This document shows, in pieces, positions 1 to 8,704 of a DNA stretch of 64,000 nucleotides. The position numbers and the translations under genes are program-made. This DNA comes from Pirellula staleyi DSM 6068. GTDB lineage: Bacteria; Planctomycetota; Planctomycetia; Pirellulales; Pirellulaceae. The notes under the pieces were generated by a model. The model saw only the letters and a list, made by a program, of their open reading frames with translations, had not been told where the DNA came from and did not search any database. The DNA lies in assembly GCF_000025185.1 (NCBI RefSeq), contig NC_013720.1, positions 248,001-312,000 on the forward strand, given 5' to 3'. Position 1 is the stretch's first letter. Each line of letters begins with the position of its first letter.

Positions 1-278
1 TCACTGGCGGGATATCGTCCGGTGCCGATGATCAGATCGAGCATGATTGCTGGAGCATAAAATCCAAGCAGCATGCGATTGAGACTTTGATTAATACGAG
101 TGGTGGGAGCCACAAAATAGAAACCTTTGAAGCCCATCCGATCAGCTTCTCGGTATCCATGGCGCGACAGGCAGTAGTACGAGCCTCCGTAAAGCACTGC
201 CGCAGCGATCAAAACAACGACGATTAGTCGTGACACGCCATGCTTCTTCTCCGTGCTATCCAAGTCTTGGGTTTTCAT
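1..278 (-). CDS. Small membrane protein, cut by the window edge
   Basis: The reading frame starts with ATG at 278 and stays open to base 1, so at least 92 residues are visible and the C-terminus is missing. An AAGGTG ribosome site lies about 5 bases before the start. The product has a charged N-terminus (MKTQDLDSTEKKHG), one clear membrane helix at about residues 17-33 (RLIVVVLIAAAVLYGG), and a second hydrophobic stretch near residues 73-85. I recognise no family. It is probably an inner-membrane protein with a short cytoplasmic N-terminus. Its start faces the exported-protein gene beginning at 553. Confidence 0.55.
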   Translation of the reverse strand, partial: MKTQDLDSTEKKHGVSRLIVVVLIAAAVLYGGSYYCLSRHGYREADRMGFKGFYFVAPTTRINQSLNRMLLGFYAPAIMLDLIIGTGRYPAS

Positions 279-552
279 AGCGCACCTTGATGTTCACGGA
301 TATCTACGTTCGTAGCTTCAAGCTCCAGGTCTGCTAGCAATGATAGCAGCGCACTGCTGCTTGAACGAATTATGTTACGTAGGTTGTGACGATGGGGCAA
401 AGTTCTCTATTCTGCCAAACGAACTGCGGATACAATCCCCACGTACTGGAATTTGTCGAATGGTCGTTTAGCGATAGTTGAATGGGCGTTTTGAGCCCAT
501 AACTAGTCCGCAAGTCATGGATTGGCAAACGCTCGTCATGGGAGGGCAAGCG
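279..552. other. Divergent intergenic region
   Basis: About 270 bases between two outward-facing genes, expected to hold promoters in both directions. I see no clear hairpin or conserved operator. A GGAGGG ribosome site at 541-546 belongs to the gene starting at 553. Confidence 0.4.
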
Positions 553-2514
553 ATGAAGAAGATCGTCATTGCTGTCGCGATGCTGGTGATGTCGTGGGTG
601 GCAAGCATGCCAGCGACGGCACAAGGTCTCAATACACAAACCACCATTTCATCGCGCACTGCTGAAGCGGACCTCGTTCGCTCGTGGTATCGCGATTATC
701 TGGGGCGCGAGCCAGGACCCGAACTCACGGCCTGGGTCGAACTGCTGCGAGGTGGCATGAGCCCCATCGATGTGCAGGCTACCATTCTTGGTAGCGACGA
801 GTTCTATAACCAAAAAGGTCGCGATCCGCAGACCTGGGTCCTCGAAACGTTGCAAGCGGTCACGTGGCAAGAGCCGCCTCTGACGATCCTGCGTCAATGG
901 ACCGATCGCCTCACGACACTACGAGGCGACCGCTTTGCCCTCTCGCGAGAAATCCTGCAAGCGCAAGCTCAAATCAACAGCGGAAGCAGCTCGACTGCTC
1001 CTGCGGCAGCCACCGACATTGCGATGCGGATCGCCTCGGCTTCCCGGCTCCTCCTGGAGACAGGCGATTTCGAACTCGCCGGCACGCAGCAAGGTCGTCA
1101 GCTGAATCTTCGCTCGCGAGCCGTCGAATCCTCGGCGAACGAGCTTGTAAACGTGCTCCGCCTCCGCTCGTACCAGCCCTCGCAACTCTCCAACGCGGTG
1201 ATCGCGCTCGAACGGGCCATCGGCGAAGTACAAAACGTGCTGAGCAACCCCACCGGGACCGCTCCGAGCACCTCCGCACTCGCGCGGCGGATTTCGACAC
1301 TCACGAGCGATCTGCGGCTGTCGATCTCGGGTCAAACCGACATGACTCCCGTCAATCCTCTGCCTGGTTACCAGACCTACGATCAGCAGCAACTGCTGTC
1401 GCAGCTCGAAACCGTGCGACGCGCCTCGCAATCGGTGCTGCAGCTGTTCACCGCCCAAAGCTCGACCGACTATAACGCTCGTCTGATGACACGCGATCTG
1501 GAAAGCTTCGCCGCATCGGCCGACGCGCTCGATCGCAACATTCGTGGCGGCACAAGTCTACAGCGGCTGTCGTGGGATCTCGACGGTATTCGCCAACAAG
1601 CGACCGTTTTGCGACCTCGACTGCTTGAAGGCCGACCACCGGTCTTCACACGGCTCTACTGGAGTAGTGTCGAAAGTGGTCTCGCCCAGATGGCCGACAC
1701 GATTGCTCGCGCTACAGGAACCACCAGCCCGATCACTTCTCCTGGCGGAGGACTCACCCCCGTCAATCCTGCCGGTCCAAGCGTTACGGTGGTTCCACTC
1801 GTCGATCAAGCAGTGATGCAAGTCGATGCCTTTTTGGTGGCCACAGGTCCGCTGGTGTTCGGCATTCCCGACGTGCCACTCTTGCAGAAAGATATCCGCA
1901 CGCTGCGTAACCATTTGATGGAACTGCGTCAGATGGCGGCCGAAAACCGTCGCGCCGATCAACTGGCGGCGTCGCTGGAGTATGCTTCAGCCGACCTCGA
2001 TATCATCGATCAGCGATGGACCAAAATCGCCGGTGACTATCGCCTCGTCAACCCGATTCGTCTCACGGGACTTGCCGATTCGCTGACGAAAATCGATACA
2101 GCGATTCGCGCTACGGCGAGCAGCAGTGGTGTGCTCAAGCCCGATCTTTCGTCGCGCGTCTCGCTGCTTGTCAGCACGCTCGATCGCGATCTAGCGAGCT
2201 TCAAAACCACACTCGCTCCGTTTGCCAACTATCCCGAATTCCGTTCAATGCAACTCTTCCTCGAACAGATGAACGGCTACACGAAATCGCTGGCTCAGCA
2301 GCAGCAACTTGTGCAGCCCGATCCTTCGCAGCAGTTGCGTCTCGCCGCCGGGATGATTCGCCAGGTGGAGCTGATTTCGACCTACACCGACCGACTCAGC
2401 GAGCGTGCGAAAGCCGCCAACAATCGCGATGCTGTGGCCGTAGCCGCCAACCTGCAGCAGCGCGTCCGACAAATTAACGATTTGGTGATCGACCTCGAGC
2501 GTGAACTCCGCTAA
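553..2514 (+). CDS. Exported DUF4214-like protein with long helical region
   Basis: A protein of 653 residues. I chose the ATG at 553 because GGAGGG at 541-546 precedes it and the product then opens with a classic signal peptide (MKKIVIAVAMLVMSW..., cleavage probably after ATA near residue 18). An in-frame start at 478 would add 25 residues before the signal. Residues about 35-110 carry a segment (WYRDYLGREPGPELTAW ... ILGSDEFY) that resembles DUF4214, a domain of secreted or S-layer-like proteins. The rest is rich in Leu, Ala, Gln and Arg and looks like several helical bundles joined by Pro/Gly/Thr-rich linkers. The function is unknown; a cell-envelope structural or binding role is an inference. 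It lies 66 bases before the next gene on the same strand and may be co-transcribed with it. Confidence 0.8.
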   Translation: MKKIVIAVAMLVMSWVASMPATAQGLNTQTTISSRTAEADLVRSWYRDYLGREPGPELTAWVELLRGGMSPIDVQATILGSDEFYNQKGRDPQTWVLETLQAVTWQEPPLTILRQWTDRLTTLRGDRFALSREILQAQAQINSGSSSTAPAAATDIAMRIASASRLLLETGDFELAGTQQGRQLNLRSRAVESSANELVNVLRLRSYQPSQLSNAVIALERAIGEVQNVLSNPTGTAPSTSALARRISTLTSDLRLSISGQTDMTPVNPLPGYQTYDQQQLLSQLETVRRASQSVLQLFTAQSSTDYNARLMTRDLESFAASADALDRNIRGGTSLQRLSWDLDGIRQQATVLRPRLLEGRPPVFTRLYWSSVESGLAQMADTIARATGTTSPITSPGGGLTPVNPAGPSVTVVPLVDQAVMQVDAFLVATGPLVFGIPDVPLLQKDIRTLRNHLMELRQMAAENRRADQLAASLEYASADLDIIDQRWTKIAGDYRLVNPIRLTGLADSLTKIDTAIRATASSSGVLKPDLSSRVSLLVSTLDRDLASFKTTLAPFANYPEFRSMQLFLEQMNGYTKSLAQQQQLVQPDPSQQLRLAAGMIRQVELISTYTDRLSERAKAANNRDAVAVAANLQQRVRQINDLVIDLERELR

Positions 2515-2580
2515 CCCGCGCCGCTCGCATCACCCGCTTACGAACATTCACGACCAATCTCGCAAAGGACCCGCACTGCG

Positions 2581-3867
2581 ATGATCGTTCCCCACGCACT
2601 CCGATGGACCGTTTTTCTCGCTTCGATTTCGCTCGTTCTGCCGCTGCTTGCTCCGCGTAATGCAACGGCTCAAGCCGGCGCATCACTCGAAACCGAGGCC
2701 ACGTTCGATGAAGTGCTCGAAGAGACTGCGCGAATGCTCGCAACGCTCAAGAGCTACCGCGTCGATGTCGAAGGAACCTGGGAATCGGAGGGGCAAGAGC
2801 CTGCCGCTTGTGGAAGCAGCAAACATACGCTGATTGTTCAGCAGCCCCGCAAGTTTCGTATCGAAGCGACCGCCAGCGAAAAAGCAGAGCCCGATCTGGT
2901 CTGCGTGAGCGATGGTCAAAAATCGACCACACTACTGGCCGCCCGCAAAATCTTTTCGCAGTCCCCCGTCATCTCGGCCCAAAACAAAGTGGCTACCAAC
3001 ACGATGCTTGCCATGAGCCTCGCTGGCTCGGGGATCGACGTGCTACTGCAGCCCGACTTGGTCAACTTCATGCACAGCCGAGCGACCGGCATTAAGCATG
3101 TCGGAGACACCAAAATCGAAGACACACGCTGTCATCACTTCGAAATGATGTTTGGCGAACACCACGTTCAGCTGTGGGTCTCGGCCGAGGAACATCCGCT
3201 GCTTCTTCAGATCGTGCGCCGCACCACCGTTCCGCTCGGTGAAGGGAAATCCTATAGCCTCGTCGCCACAAGCAAGCTGAAATGGACGCTCGATAAAACC
3301 TATCCGGAAGAGACCTTTGCGATCGCCATTCCCGAAGGGTCGCGCAAGGTGGGGGACATCTACGAGGCTCTCACCGGCGACGAAGCTGCCACACGTGTCG
3401 GTCAGCAACTCCCCGACTTCGAACTCACGAAACTCGATGGAACGAAAATCAGCCTCAATAAGCAGGAGAATCGCAAACCAACGGTCCTCATCTTCTGGGC
3501 CACTTGGTGCGTTCCGAGCGTTTCCGATCAATCGAGCACGAGCGACTTCGTTAAACGGAGCATCGAGCAAGGGGTCGATTTCTACGCTGTGAATGTTGGC
3601 GAATCACTCGCTGATGTGCGCAAGTTCGTAGCGAGCGCAAAACCTGCCAGCACGATGGTGCTCGACTCGCAAGGATCTGCCGCCACCGCACTGCGACTCG
3701 ACGCACTTCCCGCTGCTGTGATCGTCGACGCCTCAGGCAAAGTGACCAAGATCATCCACGGTGAACCCGAGCAACTTCGCAAAGACCTCGCCGCCGCTGT
3801 CCTCCCCTTCCTCACCACCGCCTCCGCCCCCGAATCCCCCACCACCCCCGCCCCTAAACAAGAATAG
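2581..3867 (+). CDS. Exported DUF2092-like / thioredoxin-fold fusion lacking the second active Cys
   Basis: A protein of 428 residues with an N-terminal signal sequence (hydrophobic residues 8-26, then TAQA). Residues about 40-270 resemble the DUF2092 periplasmic beta-rich domain, which is related to outer-membrane lipoprotein carriers. Residues about 285-405 form a redoxin/TlpA-like thioredoxin fold with the typical FWATWC start. The active motif reads C310-V-P-S313 instead of CxxC, so the resolving Cys is absent and no second Cys follows at that site. A monothiol or non-catalytic role is likely. Fusions of these two domains are, as far as I recall, common in planctomycetes. The C-terminus is Pro/Thr-rich. 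It ends before a strong hairpin shared with the convergent lipoprotein gene. Confidence 0.85.
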   Translation: MIVPHALRWTVFLASISLVLPLLAPRNATAQAGASLETEATFDEVLEETARMLATLKSYRVDVEGTWESEGQEPAACGSSKHTLIVQQPRKFRIEATASEKAEPDLVCVSDGQKSTTLLAARKIFSQSPVISAQNKVATNTMLAMSLAGSGIDVLLQPDLVNFMHSRATGIKHVGDTKIEDTRCHHFEMMFGEHHVQLWVSAEEHPLLLQIVRRTTVPLGEGKSYSLVATSKLKWTLDKTYPEETFAIAIPEGSRKVGDIYEALTGDEAATRVGQQLPDFELTKLDGTKISLNKQENRKPTVLIFWATWCVPSVSDQSSTSDFVKRSIEQGVDFYAVNVGESLADVRKFVASAKPASTMVLDSQGSAATALRLDALPAAVIVDASGKVTKIIHGEPEQLRKDLAAAVLPFLTTASAPESPTTPAPKQE

Positions 3868-3904
3868 GGGCTGAGCTGTCGTCAGTCGACCTTACTGTGC
3901 CGTT

Positions 3905-3934
3905 CCTCATGCAATCCCAACGCATTGCATGAGG
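3905..3934. terminator. Bidirectional hairpin between convergent genes
   Basis: A perfect 11-bp stem (CCTCATGCAAT at 3905-3915 pairs with 3924-3934) with an 8-base loop. It sits between the stop codons of the genes ending at 3867 (+) and 3938 (-), the usual place for a shared terminator. There is no strong T-run. Confidence 0.6.
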
Positions 3935-3937
3935 TGA

Positions 3938-4396
3938 TTAGGGTGGTAGGTGTAGGTTTCCGGTGCGAATCACTTTGCAGGAGGAGAGGTCGAACGAAGT
4001 TTCGCCCGGCGTGCTATCGGGCGCGATGGTGAACTCGACTGGCTTGTCGGAAATGGGGACCGTGCACTCGTAGACGGTGAAGCCCCCTTCCACCTCAGGC
4101 GTGTAGTGAAACGTCAGCTCTCCGTTCTTCGAGTGCAACGTTTCTATGGTGATGGAACCGAGTCCGATATCAAATCGCTGATTCTGGGGTGGCGGTATCC
4201 GCGAATCGAGATAAATGATTCGCTCTTCTTTATCGAGCCGCATCGCGCTGTCGGTGGTGGCCGCTACAACAACCGGCTCTACCTGCTGCGGGCTGCTCCC
4301 CGGGATGAGAGTTGCATCGTCGCTGGAAGGAGCACAGCCGATGGCGAGCCCACTACCCAGCAGCATCAGTATGAATCTCGCGATCCTGCGGATCAT
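3938..4396 (-). CDS. Putative lipoprotein of unknown function
   Basis: A protein of 152 residues. The N-terminus has two Arg followed by a hydrophobic segment and the lipobox-like sequence GLAIGC, so Cys21 would be lipid-modified and the protein anchored in a membrane. The mature part contains an acidic, beta-rich region with alternating hydrophobic residues (GSITIETLHSKNGELTFHY) and two further Cys that could pair (in YECTV and SSCKV). I recognise no family. It lies downstream of the DUF1559 gene on the same strand, but a hairpin terminator separates them. Confidence 0.65.
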   Translation of the reverse strand: MIRRIARFILMLLGSGLAIGCAPSSDDATLIPGSSPQQVEPVVVAATTDSAMRLDKEERIIYLDSRIPPPQNQRFDIGLGSITIETLHSKNGELTFHYTPEVEGGFTVYECTVPISDKPVEFTIAPDSTPGETSFDLSSCKVIRTGNLHLPP

Positions 4397-4555
4397 CGAG
4401 CACCACCTTGCTGATCAATGAGCCCCACGCCACCGGGCTAATCTGGAAAGCCAACTTTCGGCTAACAATTTAGAGCCACGGAGCTTCCAGCGTAGCGATG
4501 GTTCGCAGCATATTCGAGCGCAAAGGGAATGTGGCGTGGCCAAGCTCTTGGCACC

Positions 4556-4588
4556 AACAAAACGAGGGAGGCTGTGGAGCCTCCCTCG
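4556..4588 (-). terminator. Rho-independent terminator after the DUF1559 gene
   Basis: A perfect 10-bp stem (CGAGGGAGGC at 4563-4572 with GCCTCCCTCG at 4579-4588) and a 6-base loop. Read on the minus strand, the stem is followed by TTTTGTT. It is placed 45 bases after the stop of the gene at 4634-5599. Confidence 0.8.
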
Positions 4589-4633
4589 CGGGTTGATTGT
4601 TGCCGATGGTTCGGCGCTGGTCATGCCAACCGA

Positions 4634-5599
4634 CTATGGAGCGGAGACTGCTTCGGCACCCGATTTGGAGGCCAGGGCGCGATAGAGCGTCAGGTCGATC
4701 GTTTGCGAAATGAAGCTGACCGAGCCATCTCCCTTGGCGAACTGGGCACCGTTGGGATGGCGACTGCGGAACGAATAGAGGTTGGGCCAATCGCCAGGAC
4801 TGTTGAAGCCAGGCTGTCCCGTGACGAGCCCGTTGTTCAGCGGAATCGAGCACGTGCCGGTCGAGTAGTTGGCAGCAGCCCAGCCACAGTGCTGATTCAG
4901 ACCTGGCAAGTCTTCGCCAATCATGAACGTGTTGCTGAGACCATCGGTGGTGGCAGCGAATGTTTCGGGCGAAGTGGGAATCGTCGTTCCTCCGTCGCTA
5001 CGGAAAAACATGCCGTTCCCGGCATCCAAACCGTTGTTGTTCCCGGTGGGACCGGTGTTGGTGAAACTTCCCCAGGCCCAGTTCGAACCGCAAACTCCCT
5101 TGTAGCAGGTGAGCCCCATGCGGGTGCCACCATGATTGGCACGCGTGGTGTTCCAGCCCTGGCCCCAGGTGTTATCGCTAGGGCATTGCAAAGCCTTGAT
5201 CACCTCGCCACACGACTGATTGGTCGTGCCGGGAATGCGGGACTCGACGGCATTGAAGGCGTAAACCGTGCTGGCTCCGGCGGTGGTGGCGTCGTAGAGG
5301 GCCGTTTGTTCCATGAAGGGAAGGACCTTGGCGATCCAGCTCCAGGAACGTCCAGCTGCGTCATAGCCGAAGGTGTTCGGGCTGATGCTGCGAGGCATCG
5401 AGTTCGTGGTGTCGTGGTGATTGTGGATCGCAATCGCCAGCTGCTTAAGCTTGTTATTGCAATCCGTGCGGCGTGCCGCTTCACGAGCTGCTTGAACGGC
5501 AGGCAGCAGAAGGGCAACAAGAACGCCAATAATGGCGATCACAACCAGCAACTCGACCAGGGTGAAACCTGGCCTTTTGCGGTGCATTCGAATTCCCAT
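4634..5599 (-). CDS. DUF1559 (H-X9-DG) type II pseudopilin-like protein
   Basis: A protein of 321 residues. The N-terminus is a type IV prepilin signal: a short basic leader, a cleavage site at G/FTLVELLVVIAIIGV, then a hydrophobic helix ending in LLLPAVQAAREAARR. The C-terminal part holds the DUF1559 signature His-X9-Asp-Gly (HPNGAQFAKGDG). These proteins are greatly expanded in planctomycetes, with dozens per genome; they are thought to be exported through a type II-like pathway, but their role is unknown. The ATG at 5599 follows GGAGCTGAAT. The lipoprotein gene at 5708-6124 lies just upstream on the same strand, an arrangement often seen in this phylum. Confidence 0.93.
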   Translation of the reverse strand: MGIRMHRKRPGFTLVELLVVIAIIGVLVALLLPAVQAAREAARRTDCNNKLKQLAIAIHNHHDTTNSMPRSISPNTFGYDAAGRSWSWIAKVLPFMEQTALYDATTAGASTVYAFNAVESRIPGTTNQSCGEVIKALQCPSDNTWGQGWNTTRANHGGTRMGLTCYKGVCGSNWAWGSFTNTGPTGNNNGLDAGNGMFFRSDGGTTIPTSPETFAATTDGLSNTFMIGEDLPGLNQHCGWAAANYSTGTCSIPLNNGLVTGQPGFNSPGDWPNLYSFRSRHPNGAQFAKGDGSVSFISQTIDLTLYRALASKSGAEAVSAP

Positions 5600-5672
5600 A
5601 TTCAGCTCCGACTCTCTTGAAAAAGAATGAAAAATGAAAAGCTATCGTCGCCAATCGGAATCAATAAACATG

Positions 5673-5696
5673 CCACCCCAACGCGACATTGGGGGC
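5673..5696 (-). terminator. Weak hairpin between lipoprotein and DUF1559 genes
   Basis: An imperfect stem, GCCACCCCAA against TTGGGGGC, in the 108-base gap. It could partly terminate or separate the two transcripts. It has no clear U-tract, only TTTATTG further on in the minus direction. Confidence 0.3.
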
Positions 5697-5707
5697 ACAA
5701 GATTGGT

Positions 5708-6124
5708 TTACTTTGTCACCTTAAGGTCGTAGCGGTCGGCTGGTGCGTCAGGAGAGACCTCGACCTCCAGCGGAGTGCGGGCCAGTTCACTGAACTGGCT
5801 ATTTACGAGAGATATAGGGACTGAATACGGATCGGCCGGATTGCTGGGCATACCGGCGGTGATGACCACTTTGTATTTGCCAGCGGCGATGCCGGTTTTG
5901 CCATCGGCCAGCTTGTAGGTGCCATCAGACTGCACTGTGGCGTAGCCGACATTGGTTTCGTCTTGCGCCTTACCGTCGGCTGGATAATAGGTGATGTTTC
6001 CAGTCGTTAATGGCAGACCATCAACCGTAACTTTGCCTTGAACCGGGACCAACGATGGTCCGCAGCCAGCCATCAGCGTGAGCGCAACAAGAGCCTGCGC
6101 AGCGAGCCAGAAGGAGCGACTCAT
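5708..6124 (-). CDS. Lipoprotein with carboxypeptidase-regulatory-like (Ig-like) fold
   Basis: A protein of 138 residues. I chose the ATG at 6124 because the product then begins MSRSFWLAAQALVALTLMAGC, a standard lipoprotein signal with a lipobox (LMAGC); an in-frame upstream start would add 21 residues of unlikely leader. The mature part opens with V-x-G-x-V-x-x-D-G-x-P-L (VQGKVTVDGLPLTTGNITY), the pattern of carboxypeptidase-regulatory-like beta-sandwich domains common in planctomycete lipoproteins. These are often encoded next to DUF1559 proteins, as here. A surface or periplasmic role beside the pseudopilin is an inference. Confidence 0.85.
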   Translation of the reverse strand: MSRSFWLAAQALVALTLMAGCGPSLVPVQGKVTVDGLPLTTGNITYYPADGKAQDETNVGYATVQSDGTYKLADGKTGIAAGKYKVVITAGMPSNPADPYSVPISLVNSQFSELARTPLEVEVSPDAPADRYDLKVTK

Positions 6125-6337
6125 GAATTCTCGCGAATAAGAAATTAGAAAAGATTGAGGATTTGGAAACCCTAATCTATATCGCACGGGTAAGTCAAAC
6201 TTTATTAGCTCAAATTCTTGAACTTACCCGGCCGCGCAGAAAACCCCTACCGTGGGTTATTTGCCAACCCCTTTAATGACGTATAAGTTCCCTGTGGTGC
6301 TTTTCAGAAGAAACAGTCGAGCGCGGTTTCATTTTCC

Positions 6338-7798
6338 CTAGCGCTGCGGCGCTGGTGGACCCAAGTCGCTGCTCCGTAGGGTTTGGAGATGCTCCTTCAG
6401 TTTGGATTGAAAGCCCCGCACGACATCTTCATATTCAGGCGATTGGGCGAGATTAGTATGCTGCTGAGGGTCAGCCTTCACATCAAAGAGCTCTAATCCC
6501 TTTGCACCCTCTTCACCATATTGAATAAATGACCATTGATGGTCGCGCAGTAAGAAACCTTGGGTCATCGGTGCGACACTAAAAGCGGTGTCCCGCACCT
6601 GCTTATGAGGATCATCCCATAAGGTGGCAATATTTTTTCCTTGCAGTCGCTCGGGTACTTCTAAGCCACAGAGGCTCGCGATCGTGGGATAGAGGTCGAT
6701 GAGTTCTACCAGCGAATGGCAAACCGCAGGTTTCTTTCCCGGAACGCGGATAATCAGCGGAACTTTCGATGACTGGTCGAGCAAACTCACCTTGGCCCAA
6801 AAGTCATGCTCGCCGAGATGATAGCCGTGGTCACTCGTGAAGATCACAATGGTGTGATCAGCCGCTCCTGATTGCTCTAAAGCGTCGAGCACTTTCCCGA
6901 CCTGGGCATCCATATAAGAAACGGCAGCATAGTACCCGCCAATCGCCTTCTTTTGACGGCGCTCATCCATTTTCATATTCACGCTGGTCTTATAATTAAT
7001 TCCAGCGAGCGGGATATCCTTCCAATCATCGGCGACTTTGGTAGGTAGCGGTAATTTGTCATACGGCAAATAGGGCTCGAAGTATTGGCGCGGCGCGACG
7101 AAAGGGACATGTGGTCGCACAAAGCCGCAGGCAATGAAGAATGGTTTTTGGGTGTGCTGCCGAATCAGTTCGGCAGTTTTGAGAGCGGCCCGTCCATCGG
7201 AGTGAACCAGGTCGTCGCCATCGGCCTCGACCACCACAAACGTGTTTCCTCCCATCACCGGTTTTTTGCCATCGGGGTTTCCTTCAAGGGTTTCCCCGGT
7301 TCCAGCCGCCTTCCACTCAGGCCCTTCGATATTGAAACGTTCGTCCCACGAAGCCGCATCGTCGGCACCATTGCTCCCGGTTTCGATATCGCCAGGAACC
7401 CCCATGTGATAGATCTTGCTGACGCGGGCAGCGTAGTAGCCGGAATTGCGAAAATGCTCGGACCACGTGGCCCGCTGGCCGATGGCGGGGCGCGGACTGG
7501 TGTAGCCCAAAATGCCGGTGGCGTGGGGATAGTAGCCCGACATCAGCGACGCACGTGAGGGACCACAGTAGGTGGCGTTGCAAAAGGCATGCGTGAATCG
7601 CATCCCCTCGGAGGCCAAGCGATCGATGTGGGGCGTTTGGCAAATTTGGTTGCCGTAGCACCCAAGCGCGGTGGCAGTCAGATCGTCGGCAATGATGAAC
7701 AGTACGTTGAGCTTCGGGGCATCAGCGGCTGTGGTGATGGCAGGCAACAAGGCGAGCCATAGTCCGAGCAAAACGGCTTCCCATTTCATGCAGCGCAT
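6338..7798 (-). CDS. Exported type I sulfatase (iduronate-2-sulfatase-like)
   Basis: A protein of 486 residues with a signal peptide. The ATG at 7798 follows AGGGGAGAAG and gives a proper signal (MRCMKWEAVLLGLWLALL...). The first metal site (FIIADDLTATALGCYG) and the sulfatase signature C78-G-P-S-R are present; Cys78 would be converted to formylglycine, the catalytic aldehyde. A later DHGYHLGEH motif supplies further active-site residues. It probably hydrolyses sulfate esters of polysaccharides in the periplasm or outside the cell. Planctomycetes carry many such enzymes. No glycoside hydrolase or second sulfatase lies beside it, so the substrate cannot be deduced. It also needs a formylglycine-generating or anaerobic maturase enzyme encoded elsewhere. 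Confidence 0.93.
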   Translation of the reverse strand: MRCMKWEAVLLGLWLALLPAITTAADAPKLNVLFIIADDLTATALGCYGNQICQTPHIDRLASEGMRFTHAFCNATYCGPSRASLMSGYYPHATGILGYTSPRPAIGQRATWSEHFRNSGYYAARVSKIYHMGVPGDIETGSNGADDAASWDERFNIEGPEWKAAGTGETLEGNPDGKKPVMGGNTFVVVEADGDDLVHSDGRAALKTAELIRQHTQKPFFIACGFVRPHVPFVAPRQYFEPYLPYDKLPLPTKVADDWKDIPLAGINYKTSVNMKMDERRQKKAIGGYYAAVSYMDAQVGKVLDALEQSGAADHTIVIFTSDHGYHLGEHDFWAKVSLLDQSSKVPLIIRVPGKKPAVCHSLVELIDLYPTIASLCGLEVPERLQGKNIATLWDDPHKQVRDTAFSVAPMTQGFLLRDHQWSFIQYGEEGAKGLELFDVKADPQQHTNLAQSPEYEDVVRGFQSKLKEHLQTLRSSDLGPPAPQR

Positions 7799-8121
7799 GG
7801 CAATCTTCTCCCCTGGCGAGTGAATCGTTTTCTTCGTGTGGCACGATCGGCAATGGGGAGGCATCGCGATGAAGCAGCTTCACGTTGTACACGAAAAGTT
7901 GCGTGCAGTTCACCTACCCTCGAGAGCGAACACGATCGCTGCTCCTTGACACATTTCGATGCGATCGAGATGATCACCCCCTTACGCTGCTCCCTGGCTG
8001 CTGAGGCCTGAGGAGGCTGTCGACGCTTCTGCAGTTTGGCCTCGCGCCAACTCTCTCCCTGCCAGAAGTCACTCCTGCTAATCCAAAATGCGCTGGACTT
8101 CTTGGAAGGATCGTGACTGGC
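7799..8121. other. Divergent intergenic region
   Basis: About 320 bases between the sulfatase (-) and the small membrane protein (+). It should contain both promoters. I see no convincing hairpin, repeat or coding frame. Confidence 0.35.
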
Positions 8122-8673
8122 ATGGCACTCGAATATTTTACCCTCGCCCACGTTCTCATCAGTCTCGTGGGGATTGCGGCCGGTTTTGGCGCGCTTGCGG
8201 GACTACTGGCGGGGCAGATTTTTCAGCGCTGGACGCAGTGGCATTTAGGTGGGACCTTGCTCACTTGCGTCACCGGCTTTTTCTTCCCGTTTCGCGGTTT
8301 TACGCCAGCGATCGGGGTTGGCATGCTTTCGATCGTGCTGCTCGCTGCCGCGTTCTATGCCCTCTATTTCCGACATCTGTTTGGCATCTGGCGAACCGTG
8401 TTTGTTGTTGGCTCGGTCGGAGCGCTCTACTTCAACTTCTTTGTACTTGTCGCTCAGCTGTTTCAGAAAATGCCGGTCCTGCAGAGACTCGCCCCCACGC
8501 AGTCCGAGCCCCCGTTTGCGGTCTCGCAGCTGCTGGTGCTCGCGACGTTTTTGTACCTGGGCTATGCAGCGCTGAAGCGATTGCCTGCCACCGAGCTGAT
8601 TAGTGGGGATCACGGCTGGTGCGATGCTGCAGCGATCGAGCGGCGGCGCGAGATGTGCCAGCCGCCATCGTAA
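8122..8673 (+). CDS. Five-helix hypothetical membrane protein
   Basis: A protein of 183 residues. The ATG at 8122 is preferred over GTG at 8113, because GGAAGGA at 8104-8110 is then spaced 11 bases away rather than 2. The product is almost wholly hydrophobic, with helices at about residues 5-27, 39-55, 60-80, 88-108 and 135-155, and a short polar C-terminus. It resembles a conserved uncharacterised membrane protein family found in many Gram-negative bacteria (start pattern LEYFTLAHVLISLVGI). No catalytic motif is visible. It converges with the carboxypeptidase gene, 31 bases apart. Confidence 0.7.
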   Translation: MALEYFTLAHVLISLVGIAAGFGALAGLLAGQIFQRWTQWHLGGTLLTCVTGFFFPFRGFTPAIGVGMLSIVLLAAAFYALYFRHLFGIWRTVFVVGSVGALYFNFFVLVAQLFQKMPVLQRLAPTQSEPPFAVSQLLVLATFLYLGYAALKRLPATELISGDHGWCDAAAIERRREMCQPPS

Positions 8674-8704
8674 CTTAAGCAATTCTTTCGAGCGTGCGGA
8701 TCGT

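Noticed and set aside
4529-5620. Plus-strand frame of 363 residues opposite the DUF1559 gene
   Set aside because: The opposite strand has an unmistakable DUF1559 protein; this frame has no motif.
6242-6258. AACCC/GGGTT dyad downstream of the sulfatase
   Set aside because: Five base pairs only; not distinguishable from chance.
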